DNA from: Parus major
Taxonomy: Eukaryota; Chordata; Aves; Passeriformes; Paridae
DNA length: 64,000 bases
Assembly: GCF_001522545.3 (NCBI RefSeq)
Contig: NC_031776.1
Location: 29,496,629-29,560,628, forward strand
Reading direction: 5' to 3'
Made by a program: the position numbers and the translations under genes. Below are positions 50,181 to 62,469 of the stretch, in pieces. Every line of letters begins with the position of its first letter. The stretch's first letter is position 1. Below the pieces are notes generated by a model, which had not been told where the DNA came from, searched no databases, and worked only from the letters and a program-made list of their open reading frames with translations.

Positions 50181-50999
50181 TGTTATGGCTTGTTTGTGGT
50201 GTTCTGAATGGAAAGAATCCTTTGTTCACTGCCTGATCAGTCCTTGATTAATCCTAATGCCTCCCCACAACACCTGTAGTGCCAGTTTGCTGTTTCAAAT
50301 ATTAATTCCTGCCTGTAGTTCCTTAGACATGAAATGATCTCTCAGTGTAAAATCTTGCCAAGCCCTACCCACAAATAATTTTTAAAGTTAAAGAAAGAAG
50401 ACACAACCTTCTTTTTTTACTTCTGAAAGAATAATGAAATTATAATCAAATATATAATATGTTCTGATGTTTCAAAATTATATGGCTATCAGGTATTTTC
50501 CCTTGTGCTTTTATATTCCATTTTGTTACTTTGTGAGTGTGTAGGGTGGTATATTGATGTTATTTGAATCTGACCCACTGAATTACTTCACTGCTTACAG
50601 TGATCATCCACTGAAACTTAGATATTCATGTTTCAAATTATGATGTTGTTAATTCAATTATATTTTCTTGCTAATCTACCCACATAAACATTAAATATTA
50701 AAAGGAGTGTAGGAGCTGTCAAATATCATCTCACTGTTTTGCATATTTATTTTGTCTGAGTTTTAAGTAAATTAATTATTCAGTGATAACTTTGAAACTA
50801 AATCATCTCTGAAGTTTTGATCGGTGGCACTGCTGGTCTTTCAAAATAATGACCTTTAAATAGAAATCATCAAGATTTCTGTGACAAAGCACTGACAAAG
50901 AACTCTCCCACTGTGTATGAGGTGTACAACTTCTCATGTTGTATGCAGATAAGGTTCTATTTTCTTTTATCTTCTGCAATAATATAAAGTTTAGAAGAT

Positions 51000-51560
51000 G
51001 TTAAATAGCCAAATCATGCTGCATTTTTACATAATTAAGCAAAATCATGTCATTAAGAAAAATGGGTTGAGATTACAAAACAATCTTGGGATATAGATGC
51101 ATGATTTAGACACATACCTTGTATTAAAATTAATGAGGATAACAACAATTCCCCTACATCATTTTCAATATCTCAGCAAAAAGCTGCAACTTGAAACTTT
51201 TTAGAGGTAGATTATTATTGGTGTACATTATCCTTCATAGTGAAATTAATGGCCAGACAAATATGGTAACCAAGTGTATTCCATATAAAGTCTCATTTGC
51301 TTTAGACTACACAAGCAAACAATACAATTTAGAGAGAGAAACAGGCTAAAAATAACTCACAGCCATGGGACCATTAATCTTGTTTCCTACCTCTTCAATA
51401 ACAAAACCTGAGCTCATTTTGACAAGAGAAAATGAAGGCTCTCTAGATTAAATGTTCAACCATGTGTAGTCTCAGAGCTATTATTCATAGGCTATTAAAC
51501 ATATATATGCATTATATTTAAGGGTATGAGTTTGTTAATTTTTAATGGCTTGCTTGTAAC
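51000..51560. promoter_or_regulatory. Possible conserved non-coding element with a MEF2-type site
   Basis: The stretch is AT-rich but has complex sequence. It contains ctaaaaataa at 51346-51355, an exact match to the MEF2 consensus YTA(A/T)4TAR. Nearby are cataattaag, gccatgggaccattaatc and ttattcatagg. Site mixtures like this occur in muscle and neural enhancers. One consensus match in AT-rich DNA is also expected by chance, so only conservation would raise this above a guess. Confidence 0.2.
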
Positions 51561-52296
51561 TGTGGATATTGATACAACAAACCTTTATGCCATAGAAGAA
51601 ACAGATTCCAAGATTCATGAGTATTTTAAGCAACAATTCCAGCTGTAAATTTCAGATTAAATACATGTTTTGCTGTTGCCACTTGTCTTGTGACTATGCT
51701 AAAGGACTGGGAAAGAGAATCAGAGGTTAAACAGGGAGTCCCAGTCTGTATTACAGTGTGCTGTTGAGTTTGGACATAAAAATATTATTGTTTTCTGCCT
51801 GTTGGTATTGTCAAGTTCCCTTTGAAGCCCGTGCTTGTATTTATGTTGTGAGTTCTTGCTTCTGATGGAGAAAGACATCATTCCGGTATGTTCTTTCCAG
51901 CCCAAAGTGCTTTCAAAACCCCACAGAAATGACTAGTAGGCATTGAAGGTTACATTGTCCTTCCATATTTTGAGGTCAAACCGGGGACAGTGGTCCCTGT
52001 ATATTTTGTGTATGCATATATCCACTCCAGAGCTCTGTGTAGCATAAGGCAAAGCTCATATTGAAGTGCTTTTTGACTTTTTGGAGCTTTTTTTTCCCAG
52101 CACAGATAGTGACTGAGTAAGTTATTTGATAAAAAGATCTAAAAAGCCTGCTGAGGTGAAGTGGCCAGCCCAGGTGTGAAGACCTGGATGTGTCAGAGTC
52201 TCCAGAGTGTGCTGTGCCATGAAGTGGTCACTCATCCAGTGCTTCAGGCTTAGGGTTTGCCCTCACATTCCTTGGAGTGGTTTGTGGCAGGAACTG

Positions 52297-52356
52297 AGAT
52301 AAATATATAATAAATATATATTATATTTATATGGATATAAATATATACATAAATAA
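52297..52356. repeat. AT-rich imperfect palindromic low-complexity block
   Basis: About 60 bp of A and T built from ATAAATATATAA and TTATATTTATAT-like units, with only an isolated G and C. The units are partly self-complementary, so the block can fold back on itself. This is typical unstable AT microsatellite DNA. Confidence 0.8.
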
Positions 52357-53569
52357 TGAATACCCTCAGATTGCAAAAGCAATCCCAAAATTTTAGCACA
52401 TGTGTTATGTTTCCTCATGTCTTTCTAGTTAGGCAGGAAAAGCTCTGCCAGTTAATGTTGGTAGAAAACAACAGATTTTAGTTGAGTTATAACACAGACA
52501 CTCAGGCATGAAGCAGACATGAAATAGGCCTTAGTTTTTGATGGGTGGGTTTCTTGTTCTCCTCAGTGACAGCTGAATGAAAACTAGTATTGCACTATTC
52601 CTTAAATGTCTTGCTATTAACTGTGTGCAAATGTAATATTTAGGGTGCAAGAAGCACCAGAGAGCTGGCTTCTCACATACCACTTTATAGAGAACCATTC
52701 CTACTTTTCTCACAGGTTTTAAATGATTAAAAAAGCAAGCAAAGGAGATATAAATGTATCACTGAGATCTAAATGAAAGAACACGGGGAATATATGTATT
52801 CCATTTGTTGAAATAAAGACATTCAAGCATCTACCCATGAGCTTCCCTGCAATGCACAGTGTAATTTGCTTGAGGCATTTTAGCAGTTATAAAAAAGCCA
52901 TTTTATAGGAAACATTTCTACAGAAATTTGCTTCTATAGGCTTCCCTGTGAGTCCTGTGTGGAGAAATTAAGGATCACTTGGTGGGCTACGCACTGGAGT
53001 CTAGGAAAAACAATTTGAAGTAAATATTAAAATGTTAGGATTATTATGTGTGTCTGGATGGACAAAATATTTAATGTGTCATCTCAAAGGATTAACACAA
53101 TGCCATCACAGATTACTTTCTCTCTAGCAAGTCACACACAGGAGCTGGACAGTAGTGCATAATCCCCTGGAGACTCAGATTTCTGATTTTATACAATTAA
53201 AATGGCATTGTAGGAAAAGGCAGAAGAGTTCATTCGGAGAATCTATTTGAAATAAGTAGGTTTTTCGATTTTATTTTTCCCTATGGTCAGACAAAAAGTG
53301 ACAAAATCATAATTATAGTGGCACATTCAAATTGACTCAGAAAAAGCACATTCTCTTCACCCTGCCCCACAGTTTGTTTTTCAGTTTCTTTGACTGATTT
53401 TCTTATTAAGAAAAGGAGCACACAGTCCTCTGGATGGATTTTTTCCCCTACTGATATTGATTCTGGCTCAAGTTCTATAGATAATTGTTTATCCATTCAG
53501 TATTAAGCACACAAGAAAATATTTGACTAAAGAAAAAACACAATGATATGTAAAAGACCCCTTGAAAGT

Positions 53570-53695
53570 GTGATTTAAATCAGGAATGAGGCATATTATT
53601 CTGATAAATGGCATCACTTTTATTGGCAATTGATAATTATAGAATTAAGATTTATTAATTTATCTGTAATAGTGTTCAGCAATAGCAAAACATCC
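53570..53695. promoter_or_regulatory. Possible conserved non-coding element (motif-dense)
   Basis: The block has ggcatattattctgataaa, a GATA-type tgataa, gcaattgataattatag and gatttattaatttatc in close succession. These are homeodomain, GATA and AT-hook style words. It is a low-confidence regulatory candidate for the same reasons as the other motif-dense stretches. Confidence 0.18.
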
Positions 53696-56600
53696 CTGGG
53701 TTAACACTGTCACCAGCACAAATCCAAAACACAGACCCACAACTGACCCAAACCCAATTCTATTATAACCAAAGAAAGAGCAGACACAAGAAGTTTAAAA
53801 TGTGTATGTAATTTGGAAGATGAAATGCTTTGGTGAGAGCATAAAACTGAATTTCTGAACAGACTTCAAGCTACTCCACATAATATAATTTCATGTGGTT
53901 GTCATTTCTGCTTTTATTGCTCGGTGAGTGGTGAGACATTGTGTGACTAGACAAGTTTTATCTTACTGGAGGATTTCTTAAGGAGGCTGTTTTATACATT
54001 TTCTGAAATGGCAGTTATTTTCCAGTTAAATCAAGTTTCCAAGGAGCTTTTTTAGGAAACCTCCACCAGTCTCTTTCATCCCCTCAAAACTTCAAAGTTA
54101 GGTTCAAATCTTACCTTGAATACTCACTCAGTACTTTACGTTTTCTGTGATGTTTATAGAAAAGTGAATTTGGAAATCCAAAGCCTGTAGTTGGAAGGAC
54201 AGGAGGGCTGAGGTAAAAAGCACCATCAAAGGAGGCACCTGGTGGGACAGAACCTTGCCATATGCACTCAGATTCTCTAGCAGGCCACATTAAAAAAGGA
54301 TTTAAGTAGGTATCCTGGTGTGCCTAAACCCTAGGAAAAAAAATTTGTATAATATTTGCTTTTATGTGTTCCTTTTATCACTTACCTCAGTTTGTGCCAC
54401 AACATCAGTGTTTTCTTAATGCTGTTTTAGAGGGTGATTTAGACTTTATTTTCTTTTCCTGGCAGTACATAGCTTGACAGAAGTCTGTAAGCTGTGATTG
54501 CACCATGCCTCCTGAGGAAACTACATTTGCAGTCTCCGGCTAATTTGGAACTCTTAGGAGAAATATACTGTACTTCATTTTTTCTTGGCTATTAACAGCA
54601 TTTCTGCAAAAGTTTTGGGTTCTTCCAGTGATGGAAAAATGCTGTATTTTCCAATTTATTTATTTCCAGATCCAGAGGAAGGTGTGCATACAGCGAAGGC
54701 TGGTTGAGGTGCTGAACTGCAGCATGATGGTGATAAAGGGCTGTATTTCTCTAATTCTGTCCCACATGATCCTTTTAGGAGCACCCCCATGGGACTTGAA
54801 AAACTTGAAGGAGCAATCAAGATACCATCAGGAATTTAATTTCTTTTGGATCCATTCTGGTTTGTTAGGGGTTTTGGAATCCATTAGGCTGGAAGTCATT
54901 ATAAAGATGCCTGCTCTCATAAATTGTGTTTCCCCACAGCCTACTGAAATAAGCAGATGCCACTGAGGATAATCAAGCATAGCATCTTCCACTCATATTT
55001 TAATATAAACTAGCTTATCAGCTGAAAAGAAAAAAAAGATGCATGCCGTATAATCAAGAAAAATGAGATAAATATTAGCATATTAAATCACCTCTACCCA
55101 TAAAAATTATTCTGAGAGTTCAGCACGTAAAGGTGAGAATGTCCTCTGTGAAGAGAACCAAAATTCTGTATATATAAAAGAAAATTAGCTCAACAAGTAA
55201 TTTTCTATAGTCTTTTTGTAATTGCAATTGTAATTTGATACTGAGCAAGAATTCTCTGTTTCAGAATCTAACTTTTATCTACCACTCTGTCCTTGGATTA
55301 AAACACTCTTTATGGCATCCCATTTGTTGCCATGGAAATGAATGTAATGACAGATTCAACATTGTGGATGCTCTGGGAGAAACAGTGTGGGGGAAAGAGT
55401 TGGGAGAAAAAAGAAAAGGAAAACATTGAATTTGAATAGGTTTATTTTGGAATTAACAATTGTGAGGAAAATGGATATTGGCTGAAAGAGTAGCTTAGAA
55501 TCTAATGTGTGCATAAGGTTTTGAGTCTGCAAGGTTTTGTTTTGCTTTTTTATTTGGCATTTCTCTTTCTGTGATGAGCAATTGTTCATGCTACTGAGTC
55601 CATTGGAGTCAGTCCTTCATGCTTGTGCAAAAACTACTTCAGAAACAATATTAACTTGCTTCTCTGGAGATGGTTAGTACCTGACAGTCTAAGAAACTTT
55701 TGCATATTCCTTCTCAGCTGAGAGAAAGTTTGGATCTGTTCATTTTTCCCTGTTTCTGCAGGAGAATACATGATGCTGCTGTAATTGTTTCATCAGGATG
55801 CTTTAGGATCATGTCATTCACCATCAGGAAAGGAGATGGGCTTTCCTCTAGCTGTAAAAGCTGTCACCTTTTCCAATAAATGAAGGATATTTCCCTTCAG
55901 TAGTAGATGTGTAATGGGTAACTAATGAAGTAGGATGGATAGGTCAGTGTGTTTTCTCTGATGGTGCTCTTCAGCAATGTTAATAACTGGAGATGGCCGT
56001 GGCTCACTTTTCAGGAATGAGGTGGGATTGTCTTTCTGATGTCCATCACATGCCCTTGGGGAACAGAGTTATGGTCCAGACCTGTGAGCTGCAAAGAATG
56101 GAGCTGTCCCCCTTGCTAACATAAGCATATTTTAGCCAGAGAAAAACATATTTATCATATTTAGCTTCTGATGCAAAAGTTTAGTTCCATCCAGCAGTGG
56201 GACAATTCTTCTAATAAAGTGAGTAAATATTATAGCATAAGCAAATGGAAATGCATTGAATCAAAGCTTCATATGAATCTTGTTCCTAGAGACACCCAAC
56301 ACAGAAACTGAACAACCCATTAATATTTCTGGAGAGTGGTTCTGATCATCTGGGAAATTAAGAACTATTGTTTCATCTGTAGCTTATATTTTTCGTAGCT
56401 CCTTCAGCTTCCTTGTGGTTTGACATTGAAAGGCAATACCACATATCTGTTTACACAGAGGCAGAATATTGTAAAATATACTTGGGCTTTACTGAATATA
56501 TCTGAATAAAATCTTCAAACCATGTCCCAGAATGCTCTGAGCTCAGATTAAAACATAAGAAAACCTGGGCTATGTTCTCCAGTGGCACAGACTGCCACGT

Positions 56601-57120
56601 TTGCAAAAGCACTTCTCTAGTCAGGGTTCTGGAAAGGTTATCCCCAGGATACAGTAGGATCTGTTTCAAAACTTGACTGACACCTCTCATTGATTATTGA
56701 TAAAAATGTTTCCTTCTCCTAAAGTGGAACCACACTGAAACCAAGTGTAAGACCTGAGGATAATGAAGGAGGTAACAAAAAACAAAGAAATCTTGCGTAT
56801 CTCTGATAATGTTTGGTTGATTTTCTCTGTGGTATCTGGAAAATGCAGTACCATGGGTAGACTGTTGTAGCAGCCAGAAAGAAATGTCAAGGGTGTTCCA
56901 GCCATGAAGATTTACATTTGGGTTGAATAGCTCTTACTTCTCTGCAACTAGAGATGCATAATTAGAAAAGGAAAAATAGTACTTGTTTAGAATTCTTGTA
57001 TATCTATAAAGGAGAAGAATGCTCTATATATTAACATTTATTTATAATATGAGTGAGTGAATGGAGTTTGAGCATGCTTCTTGATAATTTATCAGAAATA
57101 AATAGTGCTAAATGATTCTT

Positions 57121-57134
57121 AAAAAAAAAAAAAA
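57121..57134. repeat. A14 homopolymer run
   Basis: Fourteen consecutive A bases after gattctt. No retroposed body or target-site duplication was recognised upstream. Confidence 0.9.
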
Positions 57135-60100
57135 TCAAGTAAGTCACTGTGTAACAACAGCCATGCACTAAAAACACTGCTGCTACTGGAAGAGACACTT
57201 CCTGAAATTTTAAGTCCTTCTCTGCTTTAAGTGGAAAAATCTTATAGGCACAAAGATGCCAGAGCATCTGTAAAGCAGAAGACAGAGAGGATTATCTGTA
57301 AAACTAGGGATAGAAAAGGAGAGAGAGCAATGGAGGATTCATATGCTTACAAAGTAGAAATGGGTCAGGCTGAGTGGAAAAAAATTAACCTCAGGACAAC
57401 AGAAGAGTGACCTGCTAAAATGCAATATACTGAAAAGGAGGAACCAGATCCCTGGGTGGGGAAGGGAGGGTGCTCTGTGTGCTGAGCAGTGAAGCTGACA
57501 GATGAAGGGCACAGTACAGCCAAACACGGGGACAAACTTGCAAATGATTAAATAGACAATTCAAAAGACATTAAGTTCCTGTGGAAGACAGATGGAGTTG
57601 ACATTATGAGAAGAAAGCTGCAAATAGAAATGGGAGGAGCGACTGAACTTTGGGTTTCTCTCTAGAGATGAATTTTATGTATTTTTTTTTGGTTTGTTTG
57701 TTTGTGTTTTTTAACAGAATTGGCAAAGCAGATGACAGACTCAAAGGGGAGTGATGGCTCTTCTTTCATTCACTTCCAGCAGATCTTGTTTGGGTACAGA
57801 TCTGATGCCCACCCTCCTATCAATCAAAAGTGTCTGGTAACATTTATATGTGTGACCACTTGTGCTTAATACCAAAAACAACTGTTTGGTGCAGGATTTA
57901 CTGGGTTTGCTGTGAAGAAAAAAGATCTGGGTGATTTTAATAGGTTATTGTACATGGTGGTTACATGTGCATGATGAGCATTTGAAAGAGGCCTCTGCTG
58001 CACAACTCAGATGTGAGTCCAGAGTTTGATACTCCCCTCTAATTTGGATGTATTCAGTTTTTACTTGGCTCATTATGAATGGAAAGACCAGCTGCAAAAT
58101 TCAGATGCTGTTCTAAATTTGGAATCTGAGACTTGCCAGAGGTCAGGGACTTTCAGAGATAAAAGTGAGGTTTAGAGCTATCTCTAATAGGAAGATAATA
58201 TATATTTTAGAGGGAATGGCTCCATATTTCCTCTTAGTGATTTACCAGGTACATCACACAGTGAAGGTTTTTGCAAAAACTCTGCTTGTGTGATCCTCGG
58301 TGACAATTCTGTGTATTGCCTGGATCAGATTCTGATCTGTTACTGTCCCAAATCAGCTGTAAATCTGTAATATTCCTGTTAGGTGTGAGAAGGGAGTAGC
58401 ATAAGGGAATAGTATGTATGGCATACATGAGAGTGCACATCACTTGTAACATATAGCATTTGTCATTACACTTTACAAGTCCTAAGGGCTAGATTTGGAA
58501 AACAGTTCCATGCCTAAGGCAGGATTTAGGCAGAATCAGGATATTATATTCCAAAACTGTAAGCCAAAATAGCTGGTTCAGCTCTCTGCTGTTGCTGTTT
58601 CCTGAAACAGGTTGCCTGTGTTTTTGACTTGATATTTTTTGTAGGTTCCAGAGCACACAATGCCATTAATTCCCACAGGGGGGCCCAGCTGACTGATGTA
58701 CCCCAAACTTCTTTACAGCTGGGCAGAATTATACTCATCAGGAAATGCATTTTTGTGCCTTTTTATTACTGTAGTTCAGGTCTTTCAATTTCAAACCTAA
58801 ATGTCATTCAATGTTGTTGGGATCCCTTGGAAGCAAGAGTGGCAAACCAGGAAACAGCACCACAGCAATTGACAAATTCATCCTGCTGGTCTGAGCTGAT
58901 GTTCTGATTCATAGCACTAAAATATTGCATTGTGCCACTGTTCTGGGAAGGAGAGATCTGGGGAATGGTATCCTGAAGAGGTTTGCCAGGATGGAGAGAG
59001 GTTCTGGCCCATGGGATGTGGCTGTCAAGCACTGCTGAGCAGTTTAAATCCACGCTGGGAAGGAAGCAGACCCCTGCCAGCATCCTCAGCTCTGAGAGGT
59101 GGCTGAAGAGCACAGCAAGGAGCTCACCCAGGCTTGCACTGACACTGCTAAACATCTGAAACCTGAATCACTCAGGTGCCACCCTGCAGACATTTTTCAG
59201 GTTTCCCAATGGGCATGATGTTGATTTTTGTCTCCTACATCTTGCCCATGATCTATGGCTTACACCAAGGTTTCATGCATTTAAAGCACCTTGCCTAGTG
59301 CTTCTTTTGCTTTGTAATAACCCAGGAAGTTTTGAATAGAGCCTATCTGTCTGTATTTTAACTAGAATACTTTTTCATGGAGTTCTATGGAAACACTGCT
59401 TTTTCTCCCTCTTTGGAGATGGGTCCTACTTCTATATCCCCTCCTTGCCTTAATTTTCAGAGCACTTATGACACTGCCTTATTCATACTGTTTAGCAGAG
59501 GACCTACAAAAAACACTACCATAAAAAATTAAGCTGGTGGTTCATGTTGTTCAGAAGTACCCCAGGGATACAGCTTTTGTCTTCACCTGAGAATTCCTGC
59601 TTGCTGGTTCCATGCTGTGATCTGTGGAGCATTGAGGTACAATTAAGCCTGGGTTAAATTAGCTAGGACAGAAAAGGAACTTTGTTGCATTGGTGAATTC
59701 TCTCTGATGCCTGTGTATAAATTACACAGTTTACCTGTAATTTTACTTATTTTAGAGCTAGGCCCAGTGTTGAATGGCTTTTTTTTTTGTGTAGGAGAAG
59801 GTGACAAGGCTGTTACACCAATTAGTGCAGCACCAAATTGCTTGAAATCTTCAAGCTCAAGACAGCTGTAAATCTCAGAGCGGCTGTCATGGCCATTCAG
59901 TGAGAAGTTCAGAGTCTGAAATGCTTGTCTAGAGACATGGCTGAGGAGATCAAGCCTTGTAGGCATTGCATGTAATCTGAAGAGGCCCTGGATGAAGTCT
60001 TTTGGAAGGGTTGATCCATTTATGTTAAATCAGGTGAGGTGAGATGCAATTAGCAGCTACTTGGCAGCTGAAACATTACCCAGTGCCCTTAGTGCATCTC

Positions 60101-62368
60101 CCAACAAACAGAATCCACTGGGAATAGGAGCAGCACGGCTGCTGTTAGGCTGGATAAAGACATCAGGAATAAATTTCACCTTCTCATCCAGCAGGATTTT
60201 CTTGCCTCCATCTCAATAGCAACCAGCTCAGCCAGAGGGGCAACATCTAAATAGCTGCTCACTGACTTGTTTGTGATGTCAGCAATACGAGCAGAAACCA
60301 CAGAATGTTGTAATTTTAGTTGCATAAATCCAGGCAAGACCTCTCTAAATCTTGAGAGAGGGTGGAGGCAAAGTCTCCCTGCTTTTCTTTAATTATGATG
60401 AGATGAACTATGCACTAGGAATGCCAGTACTCTCCATTTCCTCTAAAAAGAATGTAGAGTAGTTCATGTGCAGATGTGTAGTGCAGGATTGCCTATATTT
60501 TAATCCTATAGGAAAAAGGTTGAATAGCAGGATCATACCCATTCCTATGGATATCACTACTGACTGTACATTACATTATGCAGCAGGTGTGCACTTGGGA
60601 ATAATCTGTTTCCAGTAGTTCTGTTATTAATTGCCTATTCTGACAGTGTTCACCCATTGCATTTGTACAATGTGTTATTGCAGTTTTACTCTGCTACATT
60701 TAGTCTTTAAAAAAATCCAAAAAAGGCACATGAAAAGCCCCAAACAAACTCAGAATTCTGTGAAATTAAAAAAAAAGACCAAAAAAACAACTAAATCTCC
60801 TTGAAATATTTCTCACTATAATTTTTTTATCTAAAATTTCCCTGAAAGGAAGGTATTATTTCATAACACCTGAGCAGCATTGTTAAAATTGCCTTGAGCA
60901 AGAGCCTGTGCAGGCAGTGTTTGACTTCTGCCTACTTAAGATCCTTTAGGTCACCAGACACTGAGTCCCAGTGACACTCTGCTCACAGAGCATTTATGAA
61001 AGCATCACCAGACAATTTCAATGTGCAGCTAATTAACTAATGAGTGTTTTCCCTCCTAGCATTTCCTTAACTTTCTGTTGGAGTCTTTCAGAAGGACACA
61101 CAGCACAGATTAGCTGTGCACAAAGCTGGCACTGTCCTGTGAGTTGCTGCAGGGCTGAGGCCAACGCATGTGGAATTTGAAATCTAATTTTTCTGAGGGG
61201 CTTTCTCCAATCCAGCTAATGCAAGGACAGCCTAAACATTTTTGCCTTAGCCTGTATGGATAAGAGGGGAACTGTAGAGATGGAGATTGAATATCCCTAA
61301 ATTCATTGACAGGAGGCTCTTACACTGTAATAGTCTTTTGAATTACAATATTTTTTTTTTTAATTTTTTAAAAAACATCATCTTAAAACTAGAGTAATGT
61401 TTACAACAGGCTACACATTAACATCTTTAACTCTGAAAACACACACACAAAGTAGAACCAAATTGCTTAACAGCATTAGTTATTGTATAATATTCAGGCT
61501 GTGGGCTTTTGCTAAGCACACATTTTAAAAAGTAAAAATTCATTGACTGAATGGGTATTTGAGCAGAGTTTGTCTACCCCTGTCAGCAAAAGAAGACATG
61601 CAGCAGCTATTTAATTAAAAGTTTCCCACATAGGTAAGCCTCCTCAGACCTCCTTCAGTTTAAAAAAAAAATCTATCTCTGATGAAAACCTGCACTATAT
61701 TTGTTCAGTTTAAGAGTTGTTTTAAATGTGCACTGTGAGATGGTTTGGAAGAGAATTGCAGTGACAGAGGCAGCACACTCTGTGCTGGTTGGATCCTGCA
61801 CACTCTGAAGCCAGAAAAGCAAATTGACCTTGCTGAAATGAACCTGTTTTACTCTGGATGCTTCAAAGGAATTCAATCTCTCAGAATAGTTCTGCCAGAA
61901 CAACCTTTCTATGAACAAAGCTTTTCTGTAAAAAGTAGCTTTCACAGAAAGGGCAAATACCCATAAAATCAGGATATGCATAAATTGAAGTAATTGTTAA
62001 ACCTTCAGAGCTAGGCTTTAATTGTGCTCTCAAAAAGGTATTTTTCTACTTGAAAATATTTTTAGTATTATGACCTCTCCCCAGTTAATTCGTAGTTAAT
62101 TAACATTTTGTCTTGGCTAACCTCAGCCTGCTGCTCAGCCCCATGCAGCCGCTTGCTCGCTTCCTCACGGTGGGATGGGAAAGAGAACTGGAAAGTCAAA
62201 AGTGAGGAAACTTGTGAGCTGAGATACAGATCACTTCCCAAGGGCAGGCAGGTATGGCCATACCCAGGGAATCTGGGGTTTATTACCTGTTATTGGTTAG
62301 CTGGGAAGAAAAACTCCATCATTTGGAAAGTCCCTCCTTCTCCCCACAGCTCTGTGTGTTGGGCATGA

Positions 62369-62389
62369 GGGATGGGATGGGATGGGATA
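62369..62389. repeat. (GGGAT)4 microsatellite
   Basis: Four consecutive GGGAT units in a GC-richer stretch. It lies about 60 bp from a GGGGT microsatellite, and overlapping open frames on both strands here reflect the repeat and GC content, not coding. Confidence 0.9.
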
Positions 62390-62448
62390 TCCCCTGGGTC
62401 AGTGGGATCAGCTGTCCTGCCTTGTCCCCACTTGGCCTCCTCACTGCT

Positions 62449-62468
62449 GGGTGGGGTGGGGTGGGGTG
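62449..62468. repeat. (GGGGT)n microsatellite
   Basis: About four GGGGT-type units (gggtggggtggggtggggtg). The G4 runs are spaced by single T bases, so the plus strand has G-quadruplex potential. Confidence 0.9.
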
Positions 62469-62469
62469 A

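Larger units (their letters stand above)
50181..62360. other. AT-rich non-coding DNA, no gene seen
   Basis: About 12 kb with no recognisable gene or mobile element. Open frames reach 115 codons (58808-59155, minus strand) and none is recognised. Low-complexity content includes an AT block at 52297-52356, A14 at 57121-57134, a TTTG repeat near 57682 and A-rich DNA at 60700-60800. Two motif-dense stretches are given separately. Confidence 0.5.

Noticed and set aside
54660..54760. Exon after a TTTATTTCCAG acceptor-like sequence
   Set aside because: The acceptor looks reasonable, but the open frame continues far past plausible donors and the peptide has no recognisable feature.
57121..57134. A14 tract as the tail of a processed pseudogene
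   Set aside because: No retroposed coding sequence or flanking target-site duplication could be seen upstream.
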